From NCBI GenBank assembly GCA_017399885.1, contig JAFQAU010000178.1:1-40606 (forward strand): a stretch of DNA of 40,606 nt. The letters are read 5' to 3'. A model generated the notes under the pieces. It worked only from the letters and a program-made list of their open reading frames with translations, was not told the origin of the DNA and did not search any database. A program made the position numbers and the translations under genes. Within the stretch, counting starts at the first letter, position 1, and every line of letters starts with the position of its first letter. Positions 9,209 to 16,027 of the stretch are shown here, piece after piece. Source of the DNA: Lachnospiraceae bacterium (GTDB lineage: Bacteria; Bacillota; Clostridia; Lachnospirales; Lachnospiraceae).

Positions 9209-10429
9209 TTATTTTAATACTGCTGCTGTATGATCTACATATATCTGCTGAATTGCTTCAATCTGACCAAGACCTTTAATCTGCGTGTCCACACTTTCAA
9301 ATTTTCCTGATGCAGTAAACATCGCATACCATGCATCTTCTTCTGTCCCTGCCATATCGTTATTCGCATGGTCTCCTGCTACTACCATTAAAGGACGTAG
9401 TACTACTTTTGTATAACCTGCCGCTGCAACATTTTCAATAATTGCATCTGCTAAAAATGCTTCATCACCTTCTACAGTTCCGATAAATACGTTATCATAA
9501 CCAAGCTCATTCATCTGAGTCTGCATCTGGCTATATGTAACCATTGCTGTATGATGTGTACCATGTCCCATAAATACAAATGCTGTCTTATCTTCCTTTG
9601 CCGCTTCAATACTGTCATAACCAGCATCTTTTACAACTTCGGCAGTAATAATTTCAGCAACTGCTTTCTTATCTTCGTTAATTACAGTTGCATCACTTCC
9701 CACTTCACCAAGTAAAGGTTCAGCAACACTTACAGACTCAAATTTGTCCTTATAAGTTTCTACAATTTCCATTAGTTCATCATATTCTGCCCCATGCATT
9801 AAATGAGTGGGCTGAATCACAAGATTTCTTACTCCGTTAGCAACCGCACGTTCTAATGCCTGCTCTACATTATCAATACATGCTCCTTCACGTGCTTGAA
9901 TATGGTTAATAATAATCTGTGCTGTAAATGCTCTTCTTACAGACCAATCCGGATATGCTGCCTGCAATGCATCTTCTATTCCCTTAATATCCGCAACACG
10001 ACTGTCATTAAATGATGTACCAAAGCTAACTACTAAAATTTCATTTTCTCCAATTTCATCCTGATTACGCACATCATCCTTAGAAGCATCACCTGTATCT
10101 CTTCCGAAATAATCAGGGTCAGCATTCTCACCTGCAACAAGTTCTTTCTGTGCATCTGTCAATGCATCCCAAGCTGCTTTTGCATCTGCACACTGCTTAT
10201 CTGTTTCATCAGTTCTTTCTTGTACATAAATTGCATCAATAAGGGCTGCAACCTCGTCTGCTGCTGCCTGATCATTATTTTCTCCTTCTGTTCCTTCTGT
10301 TTCCACATCTACCTGATTACTTTGCTCTGTCGCTGTTCCAGTTGTTTCTTCTACGTTGTTTCCGCAGCCGGTTACACATACGGCTACCATAAGTCCTGTC
10401 ATTAACATTGCCACTAATCTTTTTTTCAT
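9209..10429 (-). CDS. cbiK: CbiK-family sirohydrochlorin cobaltochelatase, exported as a lipoprotein
   Basis: CbiK-type chelatases insert cobalt into sirohydrochlorin in the anaerobic B12 pathway. The chelatase part (about residue 130 onward) keeps both metal-binding histidines: His209 in QPTHLMHGAEY and His354 in VAGDHANNDMAG; FMGHGTHH is also typical. Unlike cytoplasmic CbiK, this 406-residue protein starts with a lipoprotein signal (lipobox VTGC, Cys22), an acidic linker, and a helical segment WDALTDAQKEL at residues 87-97, so it should sit on the outer face of the membrane. It is the first gene after the B12 riboswitch and precedes a second lipoprotein and an ABC importer. Desulfovibrio vulgaris has a periplasmic relative (CbiKP), so export has precedent. 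A role in binding or carrying tetrapyrrole or cobalt, not synthesis, is possible. GAGG precedes the ATG. Confidence 0.9.
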   Translation of the reverse strand: MKKRLVAMLMTGLMVAVCVTGCGNNVEETTGTATEQSNQVDVETEGTEGENNDQAAADEVAALIDAIYVQERTDETDKQCADAKAAWDALTDAQKELVAGENADPDYFGRDTGDASKDDVRNQDEIGENEILVVSFGTSFNDSRVADIKGIEDALQAAYPDWSVRRAFTAQIIINHIQAREGACIDNVEQALERAVANGVRNLVIQPTHLMHGAEYDELMEIVETYKDKFESVSVAEPLLGEVGSDATVINEDKKAVAEIITAEVVKDAGYDSIEAAKEDKTAFVFMGHGTHHTAMVTYSQMQTQMNELGYDNVFIGTVEGDEAFLADAIIENVAAAGYTKVVLRPLMVVAGDHANNDMAGTEEDAWYAMFTASGKFESVDTQIKGLGQIEAIQQIYVDHTAAVLK

Positions 10430-10439
10430 ATTATCCTCG

Positions 10440-10623
10440 TTTCTGCTGTTCCCAGCTTATTATTTATTAAATATGTGGCACTGCCAAAAACGAGAATTTC
10501 CCCATAAGCTACTGTAAATTTCTTACATGCAAAACGATGAGAAACTCGCCTTGCATGTTTCTCACGTTCGCGTGCGTCGTCAAATTGGAATGTAAACATT
10601 ACAGCTTGACTCGTGCATTTACG
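10440..10623 (-). other. Structured leader between the attenuator and cbiK, possible interspersed repeat
   Basis: About 185 bases between the terminator and cbiK contain several inverted repeats and no convincing gene. ACATGCAA (10525-10532) pairs with TTGCATGT (10551-10558), GAGAAAC (10539-10545) pairs with GTTTCTC (10557-10563), and CACG-TTCG-CGTG forms a compact hairpin at 10563-10574. The first two stems interleave, so they are either alternatives or an H-type pseudoknot. A 66-codon open frame here has low-complexity, unnatural composition and overlaps the start of cbiK by four bases; I do not treat it as a gene. The region may be a second control element or an inserted repeat. Confidence 0.4.
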
Positions 10624-10663
10624 CAAAATAAAAACCCTTTCCTAAATTACAGGTAAAGAGTTT
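10624..10663 (-). terminator. Intrinsic terminator downstream of the cobalamin riboswitch
   Basis: Read on the minus strand, AAACTCTTTACCT and AGGAAAGGGTTT form a 12-pair stem with one G-T pair and one bulged A around a 7-base loop, followed at once by a T-rich run (TTTTTATTTT). It lies about 115 bases after the B12 box and before the first gene, as expected for the off-switch of a riboswitch that acts by premature termination. Confidence 0.75.
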
Positions 10664-10778
10664 GCACACAAAATAAATCTATCGGATTTTTTATCTTTAC
10701 AAATAAAAAATAAATCCAACAAATCATAACGTACAACCTTTTTACTCGTGGCTTGAAACAATCGTTTCTGTACAGCAT

Positions 10779-10944
10779 TCAGGCAGGTCTCCCGGCTTAA
10801 AGATCATCGCATTGGCCATCTTCCCAGTTTCCCAGTGATATCGCGGCTTCTACTCCCTAATTACGGTGACGAGTTCGCACAGGATTTGCACCTGTTTCCC
10901 TTTTCACCGGAGCCAGTCTTATATAAAACTGCTCCGACACCTGA
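10779..10944 (-). promoter_or_regulatory. Cobalamin riboswitch
   Basis: The minus-strand transcript contains the B12 box AAGCCGGGAGACCTGCC (10782-10798), the conserved core element AGGTGCAAATCCTGTGCG, and the GTCACCGTAAT and GGGAG-x-AGAAGCCGC segments in the canonical order. The closing P1 stem is TCAGG (10940-10944) with CCTGA (10779-10783). This class binds adenosylcobalamin and usually turns downstream genes off when B12 is plentiful. It controls the operon that begins with cbiK at 10429. The metY gene ends only 59 bases upstream with no terminator seen between them. Confidence 0.96.
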
Positions 10945-10967
10945 TTACTACATATTCAATTCTATCT

Positions 10968-10996
10968 AATATATCATATTACTACAAAATATTCAA
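10968..10996 (-). promoter_or_regulatory. Promoter of the cobalamin operon
   Basis: On the minus strand, a -35-like TTGAAT (10991-10996) and a -10 TATATT (10968-10973) are separated by exactly 17 bases. Transcription would begin near 10960, about 15 bases before the riboswitch P1 stem. The -35 box matches the consensus in four of six positions. Confidence 0.5.
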
Positions 10997-11002
10997 TCCT
11001 TT

Positions 11003-12274
11003 TTACGCCAAAGCCTGCTTTAAATCATTAATTATGTCATTAACATCTTCTATACCTACTGATAATCGAATTAAATCCGGAGCAATACCAGCCTCTTCTA
11101 ACTGCTTATCTGTTAACTGACGATGAGTATGACTTGCGGGATGGAGTAAACACGTCTTAGCATCTGCTACATGAGTAACAATGGATACTAATTTTAATTT
11201 ATCCATAAAAGCTATAGAAGCACCCCTTCCTCCCTTAATACCAAACGCTAATACCCCGCATGTTCCATCCGGCATATACTTCTTTGCTAAATCATAATAT
11301 TCATCTCCCTCAAGGTCAGCATAATGTACCCAAGCTACCTTATCCTGCTCTTTTAAGAAATTTGCCACTGCAAGTGCATTTTCACAATGTTTTTTCATTC
11401 TTAAATGCAATGTTTCTAAGCCAATATTCAAATAGAACGCATTCTGTGGCGACTGAATCGAACCAAAGTCACGCATTAACTGAGCAGTTGCTTTTGTAAT
11501 GTAAGCTCCCTTACCAAATTTTTCTGCATACGTGATTCCATGATAAGACTCATCCGGTGTAGTAAGTCCCGGAAATTTATCTGCATATTTCGCCCAAACA
11601 AATTTACCGCTGTCTACAATACAGCCACCTACTCCGACACCATGCCCATCCATATATTTTGTTGTAGAATGTGTCACAATATCTGCTCCCCATTCAAATG
11701 GTCTACAATTTACAGGGGTAGCAAAAGTATTATCCACAATCAAAGGCACTCCATGAGAATGTGCAAGTCTGGCGAACTTCTCAAAATCAAAGATAGACAC
11801 TGTCGGATTGGTAATTGTTTCTCCGAATAATGCTTTGGTATTTGGCTTAAAATATTTTTCCAATTCTTCTTCTGGTAAATCCTGATCTACAAAAGTACAT
11901 TCAATTCCCATCTTCTTCATGGTAACACCAAACAAATTGTAGGTTCCTCCATAAATAGATGATGAGGCAATGAAATGGTCTCCAGCTTCGCAAATATTAA
12001 AAATCGCATAGAAATTTGCTGCCTGACCAGATGATGTAAGCATTGCAGCCACACCGCCCTCTAAAGCACAGATTTTTGCTGCTACTGCATCGTTGGTTGG
12101 ATTTTGCAATCTTGTATAAAAATATCCATCTGCCTCTAAATCAAATAATTTTCCCATTGCATCGCTGGTATCATATTTAAAAGTAGTGCTTTGGTATACC
12201 GGTAATTGTCTCGGCTCTCCCTGTGAAGGCTTCCATCCTTCATGAATACATTTTGTTTCAATTCCTGTTGACAT
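11003..12274 (-). CDS. metY: O-acetylhomoserine aminocarboxypropyltransferase (sulfhydrylase) MetY
   Basis: MetY is a PLP enzyme of the Cys/Met metabolism family. It converts O-acetylhomoserine and sulfide (or methanethiol) to homocysteine (or methionine) in the cytoplasm. The 423-residue length and sequence are typical: the N-terminal KCIHEGWKPSQGE, YTRLQNPTNDAVAAKI at about residues 53-68, and the PLP lysine Lys206 in THSTTKYMDGHG. The C-terminal TCLLHPASHTHRQL is also a MetY hallmark. A strong GAGGAGA ribosome site precedes the ATG. It has its own promoter at about 12324-12352 and is separated from the MATE gene by a terminator. MetA at 28117-29025 should supply its substrate. No S-box or T-box leader is visible upstream. 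Confidence 0.95.
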   Translation of the reverse strand: MSTGIETKCIHEGWKPSQGEPRQLPVYQSTTFKYDTSDAMGKLFDLEADGYFYTRLQNPTNDAVAAKICALEGGVAAMLTSSGQAANFYAIFNICEAGDHFIASSSIYGGTYNLFGVTMKKMGIECTFVDQDLPEEELEKYFKPNTKALFGETITNPTVSIFDFEKFARLAHSHGVPLIVDNTFATPVNCRPFEWGADIVTHSTTKYMDGHGVGVGGCIVDSGKFVWAKYADKFPGLTTPDESYHGITYAEKFGKGAYITKATAQLMRDFGSIQSPQNAFYLNIGLETLHLRMKKHCENALAVANFLKEQDKVAWVHYADLEGDEYYDLAKKYMPDGTCGVLAFGIKGGRGASIAFMDKLKLVSIVTHVADAKTCLLHPASHTHRQLTDKQLEEAGIAPDLIRLSVGIEDVNDIINDLKQALA

Positions 12275-12323
12275 AGTTGGTCTCCTCTTCTTTATTTTAC
12301 AAATGATTTTTTACATCGGTAAT

Positions 12324-12352
12324 AGTATAACGGTCACATCTGCATTTGAAAA
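12324..12352 (-). promoter_or_regulatory. Probable metY promoter
   Basis: On the minus strand TATACT (12324-12329) is preceded after 17 bases by TTTTCA (12347-12352). The -10 box is good and the -35 box weak (four of six). The leader of about 40 bases contains no obvious riboswitch. Confidence 0.4.
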
Positions 12353-12363
12353 ATACAAAAAGC

Positions 12364-12400
12364 AGAGGTTTGACATAGCTTTAAACTATATCAAACCTCT
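12364..12400 (-). terminator. Intrinsic terminator of the MATE gene; palindromic repeat copy
   Basis: AGAGGTTTGA (12364-12373) and TCAAACCTCT (12391-12400) pair perfectly, with a further inner ATAG/CTAT stem. On the minus strand the hairpin is followed by GCTTTTTGTATTTTT, giving a terminator 19 bases after the MATE stop codon. The inner 27 bases (12369-12395) closely match the palindrome at 17522-17548 (22 of 27 identical). Confidence 0.8.
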
Positions 12401-12418
12401 ATCTTTCATCCTCTTTAA

Positions 12419-13753
12419 TTATACAAGTTCTTTTTCTTTCCACGCCCCGTTCCTATAAAACCAAACCGATAATACCGTTGCAATTCCCCAACCAATCGGC
12501 CATGAAAGCCATATGCCGATATAACCAAATTGCATAGATAATAAAATCGCAAGAACCACTCTTAACACCAAATCTGTAAAGGTAGCAATCATAAACTGAT
12601 TCATCATACCAGCCCCTCGCAGAATACCGTCTGCTACCAGTTTCACTGAAATAACAAAGTAAAATGGGGATACTATCTTCAAAAACTGAACACCGGATAA
12701 TAGTACAAGTTCTGATGGTTCATCCATGAAAGCTTCTATCAATTCATTACTTGCCACCAGATATAATGCAACAATCGGTATGCAGATAATCCATACCATC
12801 TTTACCCCTGCCTTAAATCCTGACTTTACCCGTTTGGGAATACCTGCACCAAGGTTTTGTGCTGTATAGTTAGAAATACCATTACCCAAAGTAGTAAAGG
12901 ATGTAATTACAAGATTATTCAGTTTCACTGCTGCGGAATAGCCTGCCATAACACTGGAACCAAATCCATTGATAACGCCTTGAATGATAATATTTCCTAC
13001 AGAAATAAAACTTTGCTGTAAAATACTCGGTATGGCAATAACAGCGATCTTTCGGAATAATTCATTTGAAAACACCTGTATTTTTCCCTCTGTCTTAATC
13101 TTAGATAAGCGTCTAAATACCACAACCACCGCCAGCACACAATTTATTCCCTGACACAAAAAGGTTGCCCATGCCACGCCCGCAACTCCCATATGAAATA
13201 CTGCTACAAACCAAATATCCACTGCCACATTGGATGTAGATGAGATTGCCAGAAAAATAAAAGGTGTCTTGGAATCTCCCAATGCCGAAAAAAAACCGGT
13301 TGCCACATTATAGAAAAGCAAGAATGGAAATCCCCATATATAAACATCCAGATACAACTTAGAATCTTCAAAAATTTCTTCCGGCGTATTCGTAATATGT
13401 AGTAGCCAACTACAGCTTAAAATACCAACCAACATTAGGAAAATACATAGCATAGCACTGGCAATTAGTGTTGTATACACTGCGGTTTTCATCCGGTTAT
13501 AATCTTTCGCACCAAAGAGCTGAGATACAATAACTGAACAACCTATATTGCATCCGAAGGCAAATGCAATGAATATCATAGTAATACCATAGCTCTCACC
13601 AACTGCTGCCAGTGCATTCTCTCCGATAAATTTTCCTGCCACAAAGCTGTCTGCAATATTGTATAACTGTTGAAAAATGATACTGCCAAAGAAAGGCATA
13701 CAAAACTTCCACAAAACCGTTTCCGGCTTACCTACTGTCAAATCCTTATTCAT
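12419..13753 (-). CDS. MATE family multidrug/toxin efflux transporter
   Basis: This 444-residue membrane protein is a MATE exporter, which uses a sodium or proton gradient to expel small organic molecules. It has about twelve hydrophobic segments in two homologous halves. The first half begins NKDLTVGKPETVLWKFCMPF followed by FQQLYNIADSFVAGKFIG, a hallmark of the clostridial DinF/NorM-like group, and the second half carries the matching QQSFISVGNIIIQGVING. Its start has AGGAGGG upstream. It is divergent from a LysR regulator gene at 13891 and shares its control region, so that regulator is the likely controller. Substrate unknown. Confidence 0.92.
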   Translation of the reverse strand: MNKDLTVGKPETVLWKFCMPFFGSIIFQQLYNIADSFVAGKFIGENALAAVGESYGITMIFIAFAFGCNIGCSVIVSQLFGAKDYNRMKTAVYTTLIASAMLCIFLMLVGILSCSWLLHITNTPEEIFEDSKLYLDVYIWGFPFLLFYNVATGFFSALGDSKTPFIFLAISSTSNVAVDIWFVAVFHMGVAGVAWATFLCQGINCVLAVVVVFRRLSKIKTEGKIQVFSNELFRKIAVIAIPSILQQSFISVGNIIIQGVINGFGSSVMAGYSAAVKLNNLVITSFTTLGNGISNYTAQNLGAGIPKRVKSGFKAGVKMVWIICIPIVALYLVASNELIEAFMDEPSELVLLSGVQFLKIVSPFYFVISVKLVADGILRGAGMMNQFMIATFTDLVLRVVLAILLSMQFGYIGIWLSWPIGWGIATVLSVWFYRNGAWKEKELV

Positions 13754-13796
13754 ATTGCCACCCTCCTACATGATGTTGCATTTTTTTCCATTTGGT

Positions 13797-13825
13797 ATTA
13801 TACTTTTCACTTAAAGATATGTAAA
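13797..13825 (-). promoter_or_regulatory. Promoter of the MATE gene
   Basis: On the minus strand TTTACA (13820-13825) and TATAAT (13797-13802) are 17 bases apart, a near-consensus housekeeping promoter. Transcription would start near 13790, leaving a leader of about 36 bases before the ATG. Confidence 0.6.
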
Positions 13826-13835
13826 ATATATGTTT

Positions 13836-13852
13836 GATATCGTTGTTATATC
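13836..13852. promoter_or_regulatory. Candidate LysR-type operator between the MATE and LysR genes
   Basis: GATAT and ATATC form an inverted repeat with a 7-base spacer, centred about 54 bases upstream of the predicted MATE transcription start and 47 bases before the LysR start codon. This size, the T-rich dyad and the position next to the -35 box fit a LysR-type recognition site that could activate the exporter and repress the regulator. Inference only. Confidence 0.35.
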
Positions 13853-13890
13853 GTTTTTATATATCTACTTCATTCTACAGGAGAATCGCT

Positions 13891-14802
13891 ATGAATATAA
13901 GCTATGAATATTATCGCATTTTTTATTATGTTGCCAAATATAAGAACCTGACTACTGCTGCTGAATCATTACACAGTAATCAGCCAAATATTTCCCGTAC
14001 CATTAAACTGTTAGAGCATGAATTAGGCTGTCAGCTTCTTATCCGTTCCAATCGTGGAATCTCGTTAACACCAGAAGGAGAGCAGCTTTTTTCTCATGTT
14101 AAAATAGCAGTTGAACAGCTCCAAACCGCAGAAGAAAAAATAAAAATGCTTACCGGATTGCAAAAGGGCTTAGTTTCCATTGGCTCAAGTGAAACAGCTC
14201 TGCATCTTTTGCTTCTTCCTGTTTTAAAAGAATTTAAAGAAACGCATCCGAATATTCGTATCCGTATTCAAAATCATCTCACAAGTCAGGCAGTTGAATC
14301 TGTAAAACAGGGGCTTGTTGATTTTGCAGTAGTTGCCTCTCCTGCCGATATACCTGCTTATTTGAAAGTATATTCTTTGATGCAGTTTCAGGATATTCTT
14401 ATTGGTGGGAATTCTTTTAGCAACTTATCTTATGAATCTCTTTCCATCAAAGATATTTATTCATATCCTCTTGTGTGCTTAGGAGAAAGGACCATGACTT
14501 ATCGCTTTTATGACGAATTCTATCGTTCTAATCACCTCATTTTGAAACCGGAATTTGAAGCGGCAACTACAGATCAAATTCTTCCTATGGTAAAAAACAA
14601 TTTAGGTCTGGGATTTTTTCCCGAAAAAATGGCAAGACAATCCCTTGCTTCTGGCGAGATCTGTCAGATACACTTACATGAAACCATTCCGTATCGTGAA
14701 ATATTTCTTGTGGAGAATAAAGAACGCTCCTTACCGATTGCGGCAGAAGCGTTAAAAGAAATCCTTATTCAATATTCTGAGAATTCTCTTTTGCCCGGTT
14801 GA
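13891..14802 (+). CDS. LysR family transcriptional regulator (divergent from MATE gene)
   Basis: The protein has an N-terminal winged helix-turn-helix (FYYVAKYKNLTTAAESLHSN, then QPNISRTIKLLEHELGCQLL) and a C-terminal effector-binding domain of the periplasmic-binding-protein type. I placed the start at the ATG at 13891, giving 303 residues and the canonical opening MNISYEYYRIFYYV; AGGAG lies 7 bases upstream. An upstream in-frame start at 13834 would lie inside the predicted operator and lacks a ribosome site. LysR regulators commonly control the divergent neighbour, here the MATE exporter. Its 3' end overlaps the convergent small HNH-repeat gene by 38 bases. The effector cannot be inferred. 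Confidence 0.93.
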   Translation: MNISYEYYRIFYYVAKYKNLTTAAESLHSNQPNISRTIKLLEHELGCQLLIRSNRGISLTPEGEQLFSHVKIAVEQLQTAEEKIKMLTGLQKGLVSIGSSETALHLLLLPVLKEFKETHPNIRIRIQNHLTSQAVESVKQGLVDFAVVASPADIPAYLKVYSLMQFQDILIGGNSFSNLSYESLSIKDIYSYPLVCLGERTMTYRFYDEFYRSNHLILKPEFEAATTDQILPMVKNNLGLGFFPEKMARQSLASGEICQIHLHETIPYREIFLVENKERSLPIAAEALKEILIQYSENSLLPG

Positions 14803-15091
14803 TTGTGTCCAACCGTTTTCTTTTTTGCTCCGGATCATTCCTTGAGGGAAGTCCGGCAGCAAGGAGAATATTATTCCATGTTCTAAATCTTGATTTTAAC
14901 TTTTGGACATTTGATATTTCTTTCATAATTGGCACATATCCCTTTTGACAATAGAATGCTTTTACTTCTTCTAATATTTTTAAATCTTCATCCGTTACCG
15001 GCATTCCGGGTTTCCAAAATTTATCAAAATCATAATGTTTACGCATTGAAAAACATTTATTTTTTTTTTTTCTCTTTGCATCGTTTTCCAT
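14765..15091 (-). CDS. Small protein with homing-endonuclease-associated (HNH) repeat
   Basis: This 108-residue basic protein contains one copy of a helical repeat, ILEEVKAFYCQKGYVPIMKE followed by RFRTWNNILLAAGLPSR, which resembles the repeat seen next to HNH homing endonuclease domains and in short stand-alone proteins. No nuclease motif is present. The N terminus is Lys-rich and is encoded by a run of 12 A residues (15060-15071) near codons 7-12, a likely slippage site. AAAGG lies 8 bases before the ATG. The 3' end overlaps the convergent LysR gene by 38 bases, and the LysR gene at 15106 lies just upstream in the same direction. A DNA-binding role is plausible but unproven. Confidence 0.65.
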   Translation of the reverse strand: MENDAKRKKKNKCFSMRKHYDFDKFWKPGMPVTDEDLKILEEVKAFYCQKGYVPIMKEISNVQKLKSRFRTWNNILLAAGLPSRNDPEQKRKRLDTINRAKENSQNIE

Positions 15092-15105
15092 TTATTTTAC
15101 CTTTT

Positions 15106-16008
15106 CTACTGCTTAATATATTTTTGCAATGCCTCAATATATAATACTCCATATCTGCTTAAAGGCATATTTTTTTGTCTAATAATACCTATTCGCATAT
15201 ATTCATCTACGAGCAATGGCTTTGCAATAATATTTTCTCCATTCAGTTCTCTACTAATAACACCCGAACTAACCGTATAACCATTCAACCCAATCACCAA
15301 GTTAAACAGTGTAGCTCGATCCCGGACTTTGATATTCTTCTTTCGGTCCAAAGTACTTAATATTTCTTCTGAAAAATAAAAAGAATTATACTCCCCCTGT
15401 TCAAAAGAAAGATACGGATATTCTTCCAGTTCTTCTAACGCAATACTCTCTCTTTCTGCTAATGGATGCTTTGAACAAATAAATACATGAGGTTTAGCTA
15501 CAAAAAGTTCTTGAAATTCCAAGTCATTTTGCTTTAACAGTTTACCTATAATCTCTTCGTTCTTTGAAGAAACATACAATATACCTATCTCACTTCTAAG
15601 CTTACTCACATCCTCAATAATTTCATATGTCTGCGTCTCCCTTAATGTAAAATCATATTGATTCGCATCAAACAATTTAATAACATCGACAAAAGCGTTT
15701 ACAGCAAAAGAGTAATGTTGACAGGACACTGAAAATCTTGGACGCCTCTCTTTGACATTCAAATATTTCTCTTCCAACAAACCTACCTGCTCCAATATTT
15801 GTCTTGCATAGGAAAGAAAGACATCTCCCTCATTTGTCACAACAACGCCTTTATTGGTCCTGTTGAATATTGTTACCTGCATTTCGTTTTCCAGTTCTCG
15901 AACAGCATTTGTAAGACTCGGCTGTGATATAAACAATCTTTTTGCCGCCTCCGTAATATTCCCTGTTTCTGCCACCGTTACTATGTATTTTATTTGTTGT
16001 AAAGTCAT
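15106..16008 (-). CDS. LysR family transcriptional regulator
   Basis: A second LysR-type regulator of 300 residues. The helix-turn-helix is MTLQQIKYIVTVAETGNITE followed by KRLFISQPSLTNAVRELENE at the N terminus; the rest is a two-lobed effector domain with the typical FICSKHPLAERESIALEEL segment. AGAGG lies just before the ATG. It begins 19 bases after the DUF512 gene and is probably co-transcribed with it. The sequence resembles the CysB/CysL-like group of clostridial regulators in general form only, and no target can be assigned. It is not closely similar to the other LysR protein in this window. Confidence 0.92.
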   Translation of the reverse strand: MTLQQIKYIVTVAETGNITEAAKRLFISQPSLTNAVRELENEMQVTIFNRTNKGVVVTNEGDVFLSYARQILEQVGLLEEKYLNVKERRPRFSVSCQHYSFAVNAFVDVIKLFDANQYDFTLRETQTYEIIEDVSKLRSEIGILYVSSKNEEIIGKLLKQNDLEFQELFVAKPHVFICSKHPLAERESIALEELEEYPYLSFEQGEYNSFYFSEEILSTLDRKKNIKVRDRATLFNLVIGLNGYTVSSGVISRELNGENIIAKPLLVDEYMRIGIIRQKNMPLSRYGVLYIEALQKYIKQ

Positions 16009-16027
16009 CTTAGCACCTCTTCATAAT

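Noticed and set aside
10426..10626. 66-codon frame between the terminator and cbiK
   Set aside because: It overlaps the cbiK start, runs through three hairpins and has no recognisable protein features; more likely structured or repeat DNA.
14815..14860. Inverted repeat around CCGG near the end of the plus-strand LysR gene
   Set aside because: It falls inside the coding sequence of the small HNH-repeat gene and has no T run, so I do not call it a terminator.
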